Shown: positions 15,792 to 18,527 of the stretch, one piece after another | Position numbering within the stretch: the stretch's first letter is position 1 | Layout of the letters: every line of letters begins with the position of its first letter | DNA from: Flavobacteriaceae bacterium | Lineage (GTDB): Bacteria; Bacteroidota; Bacteroidia; Flavobacteriales; Flavobacteriaceae | DNA: 18,527 nucleotides | Direction: 5' to 3' | NCBI GenBank assembly: GCA_020435885.1 | Contig: JAGQYU010000020.1 | Location: 1 to 18,527 of the forward strand | Notes under the pieces: generated by a model | The model's database searches: none | Seen by the model: the letters and a program-made list of their open reading frames with translations, nothing else | Told to the model about the DNA's origin: nothing | Translations under genes and position numbers: made by a program

Positions 15792-16742
15792 TTAATTTTT
15801 AGTGTAGGATAAGTAAATAAACACTATGTAGGCAATAAACATAATCAAGCCCTTAAACCTGTTTATCTCTAATTTTTTAGGCAGAAATACTAAAGGCAGC
15901 AACAGCACGGCAATTGCTATCATCCAAAGAATATCATTAGTAAGTAAAACCTCATCTAGTACAGATATGGGTTTTATCATTGCTGTAAGCCCTAAAACCG
16001 ATGCTATGTTAAAGATATTGGAACCTATTAAGTTGCCCAGCGAAATTGCCTTTTCTTTTCGCAATGCCGCCACTACAGATGCTGCAAGTTCGGGAATACT
16101 TGTTCCCAGAGCTACCATGCTTACACCAATAACACGTTCGCTTACCCCTAATTTCGTAGCAATATCAACTGCACCTTTTACCAAAAGTTCTGAACCTCCC
16201 CAAAGAGCAATGCCTCCCAGCACTAACCATATGAATATTTTAACTCCTGATGTTTCGCTAAGCGCTTCATCAACTTCTTCTACTCCAATAGCACCACTTT
16301 TTCTAGAAATTTTGATCATGTAATAAATAAAGACTATAAGCGAAATAAAAAGAATAATACCCTCAATTCTACTTAACAACCCATCGCCAATCAAAAAGAA
16401 ATACAGCACTAAAGAAACTAATACCATCATTGGCCAGTTCATCTTATAGAAATCTTTATCTACCTCTAAAGGTGAGATAATGGCTGTTAAGCCTAAGACT
16501 AAAGCTATATTAGCTATGTTAGAACCAATAACGTTACTTAATGCTAAATCGGGATGCCCATCCATAGCTGCTTTTAGGCTTACAATTAGCTCCGGTGCAG
16601 AAGTAGCAAAGGAAACTACTGTCATCCCAATAATAATTTTAGAAAGGTTTAATTTGAAAGACAATCCTACAGAGGATCTTACCAAAAACTCACCACCCAC
16701 TACCAAAAACAGCAAGCCTGCAATTATATATAATATACTCAT
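15792..16742 (-). CDS. Calcium/sodium antiporter (CaCA superfamily, YrbG-like)
   Basis: A 316-residue inner-membrane exchanger that would export Ca2+ in exchange for Na+ or K+. It shows the internal duplication of the CaCA superfamily: alpha-1 repeat about 39-87 (GMTVVSFATSAPELIVS and NVIGSNIANIALVLGLTA) and alpha-2 about 206-255 (GVSMVALGTSIPELAAS and NLIGSNIFNIASVLGLTA). The conserved Glu residues E51 and E218 are ion-site candidates. About ten helices are visible, with a charged loop near the middle. I start at 16742 (MSILYIIAGL). The frame is open to an ATG at 16802, but those extra 20 codons contain the -7 box CAAAGATA (minus strand TATCTTTG), and the resulting peptide is polar and unlike family starts. 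Divergent from the BlaI-type gene. Confidence 0.93.
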   Translation of the reverse strand: MSILYIIAGLLFLVVGGEFLVRSSVGLSFKLNLSKIIIGMTVVSFATSAPELIVSLKAAMDGHPDLALSNVIGSNIANIALVLGLTAIISPLEVDKDFYKMNWPMMVLVSLVLYFFLIGDGLLSRIEGIILFISLIVFIYYMIKISRKSGAIGVEEVDEALSETSGVKIFIWLVLGGIALWGGSELLVKGAVDIATKLGVSERVIGVSMVALGTSIPELAASVVAALRKEKAISLGNLIGSNIFNIASVLGLTAMIKPISVLDEVLLTNDILWMIAIAVLLLPLVFLPKKLEINRFKGLIMFIAYIVFIYLSYTKN

Positions 16743-16756
16743 TATCATATTTTCAG

Positions 16757-16764
16757 CAAAGATA
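16757..16764 (-). promoter_or_regulatory. Promoter -7 box of the antiporter gene
   Basis: Minus-strand TATCTTTG matches TAnnTTTG exactly and is followed by GC. It sits 14 bases before the ATG at 16742, so the leader would be very short or nearly absent. Its position argues against translation from the ATG at 16802. The -33 element is unclear; CTTTA lies at roughly the right distance. Confidence 0.5.
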
Positions 16765-16817
16765 ATGCTTTTCATCCATGCTAAAGAGCTTCTCAAAATC
16801 ATAAATTTTAGTTAAAT

Positions 16818-16855
16818 AACTATGACTATAGTTTTATAACTAAAAAAATAGTTAT
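16818..16855. promoter_or_regulatory. Probable BlaI operator: two adjacent inverted repeats
   Basis: Two dyads lie side by side: AACTAT-N4-ATAGTT at 16818-16833 and ATAACTA-N6-TAGTTAT at 16836-16855. Both share the core AACTA/TAGTT, as expected for two sites of one dimeric repressor. The second overlaps the -7 box at 16853-16860 by three bases, and the pair covers the -33 region, so binding would block transcription of the repressor-protease pair. Known BlaI/MecI operators contain ACTA...TAGT-type dyads, which agrees with this. No binding data are available. Confidence 0.6.
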
Positions 16856-16860
16856 GTTTG
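16853..16860 (+). promoter_or_regulatory. Promoter -7 box of the blaI-M56 operon
   Basis: TATGTTTG matches TAnnTTTG exactly. A TTTT stretch about 17-20 bases upstream may serve as -33. Transcription would start near 16866, leaving about 12 bases before the ATG at 16878. The ATG inside this box (16854) is therefore unlikely to be the translation start. Confidence 0.5.
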
Positions 16861-16877
16861 TTGAAAATAATCCCATA

Positions 16878-17243
16878 ATGGAAAAACTCACTAATAAAGA
16901 AGAAGAAATCTTACAGATTCTATGGAAGATTAAAAAAGGTTTTGTTAAAGATGTAGTAGAAGAATTACCTGAACCCAAACCACATTACAACACCATATCT
17001 ACTATTATAAGAAATATGGAGGAAAAAGGCTATGTAGGGTATAACTCCTACGGGAAAACACATCAATACTATCCGTTGGTTAGCAAAGAAGATTACAGAA
17101 AAAAATATATATCAAAAACCATTAATACTTACTTTGAAAATTCTTATAAAAATGCAGTTTCTTTCTTTGCTAAGGAAGAAAAAATAAGTGTTGATGAACT
17201 TAAAGAAATCATCCAACTAATTGAAAAACAAAACAACAAATAA
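16878..17243 (+). CDS. BlaI/MecI/CopY-family transcriptional repressor
   Basis: A 121-residue winged-helix repressor of the family whose members are cleaved after signalling by a BlaR1/MecR1-type membrane protease. The DNA-binding part is residues 1-68 (LTNKEEEILQILWKI; recognition helix HYNTISTIIRNMEEKGYV, 36-53; wing GYNSYGKTHQYYP). The C-terminal dimer helix has AVSFFAKEEKISVDELKEI, where S95-F96 occupies the place of the Asn-Phe cleavage site of staphylococcal BlaI. I chose the ATG at 16878 (MEKLTNKEE) because the ATG at 16854 lies inside the -7 promoter box. The M56 gene starts 2 bases after the stop. An inverted-repeat operator upstream suggests autorepression. The inducing signal is unknown and need not be a beta-lactam. 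Confidence 0.93.
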   Translation: MEKLTNKEEEILQILWKIKKGFVKDVVEELPEPKPHYNTISTIIRNMEEKGYVGYNSYGKTHQYYPLVSKEDYRKKYISKTINTYFENSYKNAVSFFAKEEKISVDELKEIIQLIEKQNNK

Positions 17244-17245
17244 CC

Positions 17246-18527
17246 ATGGAAGCATTGTTGGAATATTTATGGAAATCTGCATTCATCATTATGCTTTTTT
17301 ACCTTTTTTACGAGCTTCTACTTAAAAAAGAAACTTATTTTCAAACTATTAGGGTTTACCTGTTAGCAGGAATTATAGCCTCAATAGTGCTGCCATTTAT
17401 ATTTATTCCTATCTATAAAGAAATAACAACTACACCTATTTATGTATCTGAAAATCAATTAACAACTAAGGTTGATAGTGATTCTGCAACACTAAATTTA
17501 GCCTCAATCATGGCAATTCTATACGTTGTAATAGGATCAATTTTATCAATAAAATTTACACTTCAGATACTTTCTTTATATAAATTGATTCGAAAAAGTG
17601 CTGTTGTAAAAAAAGGAGCTTTCAATATTGTTGAAACTGATAATGATGTTTCTCCTTTTTCCTTCTTTAGCTATATTGTTTACAATCCCAACCAATTTTC
17701 TGCTGAAGAACTGGAACACATACTAGCGCATGAAAAAGCCCATGCTTTCCAAAAACATTCAATAGACACATTGTTATCTAACCTGTTACTAATAACACAA
17801 TGGTATAATCCGTTTGTATGGCTCTATAAAAAAGCAATTGAACAGAATTTAGAGTTTATTGCAGATAGAAGTGTGCAGCAATCTGCATACTCAATCAATT
17901 GTTATCAAAACTTACTATTAAAAACCACTTTAAAAAACAATGAAATGGCGCTGGCCAACAACTTTTATAATTCACTTTTAAAAAAACGTCTCATTATGTT
18001 ACACTCAAAAAGATCTAAAAATACGCAATGGAAAATTGCTCTAATAATTCCAGTTCTTATTGCCTTTTTGGCGACATTTAATACAAAAGTAATTGCTCAA
18101 GGAGGTAAAAAAGAAGTAAAATATATTCAAAAAGAGAAAGATATTTTTGCTCAAGTAATCAATAACAAAACAACTGATGCCGAACTTGATGACCTTGTTA
18201 AAACCTTTGATAAAAAAGGATTAAAACTAAAATTTAGTAATGTAAAAAGGAATAAAGAAGAGCTTATTACCTCCATTAAAATTGATGCTGAGTTAAAAAA
18301 TAAGAAAGCTTCAGCTGCCTATGCTTGCGAAGAGAGTAATGGTATCAACTCCATAGTTATATCTGTTGACGAGAAAAACAATAGTATAAATATTGGTTCT
18401 ACTCATGATGAAATAGCATATAAATTTAAAAGTAGGGAAAACGATGATAATACCTTATTCAAAGAAACTAAAGATCATGATTATACGTATGTTTGGGTAA
18501 ATAAAGATGGAGGCGTCTGTAGGGAAA
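17246..18527 (+). CDS. M56 family (BlaR1-like) membrane sensor metallopeptidase, 3'-truncated by window end
   Basis: The frame is open from ATG 17246 to the window edge (427 codons seen). Membrane helices: about 4-25, 38-58, 86-110 and 262-283. Between the third and fourth lies the cytoplasmic zinc protease domain with H162-E-K-A-H166 and the downstream EFIAD (E203, probable third ligand; D207), complete by inspection. After the fourth helix comes an extracytoplasmic region of at least 144 residues with no penicillin-binding signature in the part visible. It holds an element (KTTDAELDDLVKTF... FSNVKRN, about 308-340) that I recall from other flavobacterial M56 proteins. It pairs with the BlaI-type repressor 2 bases upstream. 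In this family a signal activates the protease, leading to loss of the repressor. The ligand is unknown. Confidence 0.9.
   Translation, partial: MEALLEYLWKSAFIIMLFYLFYELLLKKETYFQTIRVYLLAGIIASIVLPFIFIPIYKEITTTPIYVSENQLTTKVDSDSATLNLASIMAILYVVIGSILSIKFTLQILSLYKLIRKSAVVKKGAFNIVETDNDVSPFSFFSYIVYNPNQFSAEELEHILAHEKAHAFQKHSIDTLLSNLLLITQWYNPFVWLYKKAIEQNLEFIADRSVQQSAYSINCYQNLLLKTTLKNNEMALANNFYNSLLKKRLIMLHSKRSKNTQWKIALIIPVLIAFLATFNTKVIAQGGKKEVKYIQKEKDIFAQVINNKTTDAELDDLVKTFDKKGLKLKFSNVKRNKEELITSIKIDAELKNKKASAAYACEESNGINSIVISVDEKNNSINIGSTHDEIAYKFKSRENDDNTLFKETKDHDYTYVWVNKDGGVCRE

Noticed and set aside
15967..16323. Plus-strand open frames of about 110-120 codons inside the antiporter gene (also 16480-16815)
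   Set aside because: They mirror the two alpha repeats of the antiporter on the other strand; the similarity between them is explained by the internal duplication of the real gene.
16757..16855. BlaI control of the antiporter from the shared intergenic region
   Set aside because: The dyads lie more than 50 bases upstream of the antiporter -7 box and do not overlap its promoter core, so the operator is better assigned to the blaI side.
16854..16877. ATG at 16854 as the start of the BlaI-type gene
   Set aside because: This ATG lies inside a perfect -7 promoter box and operator arm; the protein family begins at the Met encoded at 16878.
1..18527. CRISPR array, tRNA/rRNA genes, insertion sequences, prophage or defence system
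   Set aside because: No repeat-spacer pattern, tRNA cloverleaf, transposase motif or terminal inverted repeat was seen; nearly the whole window is filled by conserved housekeeping-type genes.

Overview
The window looks like ordinary core chromosome of a member of the Bacteroidota, most likely family Flavobacteriaceae. The DNA is AT-rich and the genes lack Shine-Dalgarno leaders. Several genes are preceded by the Bacteroidota -7 promoter box TAnnTTTG. The gene content also fits: type III glutamine synthetase, a GSCFA protein, a BlaI plus M56 peptidase pair, and a ribosomal protein L21 with a helix-hairpin-helix tail. I cannot name the genus. I see no mobile element, phage gene, CRISPR array, tRNA or rRNA, and no gap between genes longer than about 235 bases.

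Layout. (1) 1-2825, plus strand: the 3' part of rplU, then rpmA and a palindromic terminator, then a flippase-like membrane protein whose end overlaps dut. (2) 2822-7009, minus strand: a compact cluster read from 7009 down: M23 envelope peptidase, MerR-type regulator, LemA protein, TPM-domain protein, a short relic of a signal-peptide gene, a flavin/[2Fe-2S] oxidoreductase and a LysE-type exporter. Very short gaps or overlaps suggest one long transcript from a promoter near 7080. (3) 7144-10700, plus strand: alaS and a GSCFA protein, joined by a TAATG overlap. (4) 10690-12364, minus strand: a rhodanese and a secreted M20 amidohydrolase. (5) 12475-13341, plus strand: an unrecognised multi-helix membrane protein, ending at a bidirectional terminator shared with (6). 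(6) 13377-16742, minus strand: type III glutamine synthetase and a Ca2+/Na+ antiporter. (7) 16878 to the window end, plus strand: a BlaI-type repressor and an M56 BlaR1-like sensor protease, cut by the window edge, behind an inverted-repeat operator that abuts the promoter.

The most unusual observation is at 4567-4623. Between the TPM gene and the oxidoreductase lies a 19-codon stretch that reads like a signal peptide but begins with ATA where ATG is expected. It looks like the stub of a second, secreted TPM/YgcG-type gene that often follows the first TPM gene in this family. Other points worth checking are two start codons that the promoter boxes move inward (antiporter and BlaI), apparently overlapping divergent leaders between alaS and the M23 gene, interlocked stop codons of dut and lysE, and a twin CACCCCT motif upstream of glutamine synthetase. 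I did not find a convincing undescribed defence or metabolic system.
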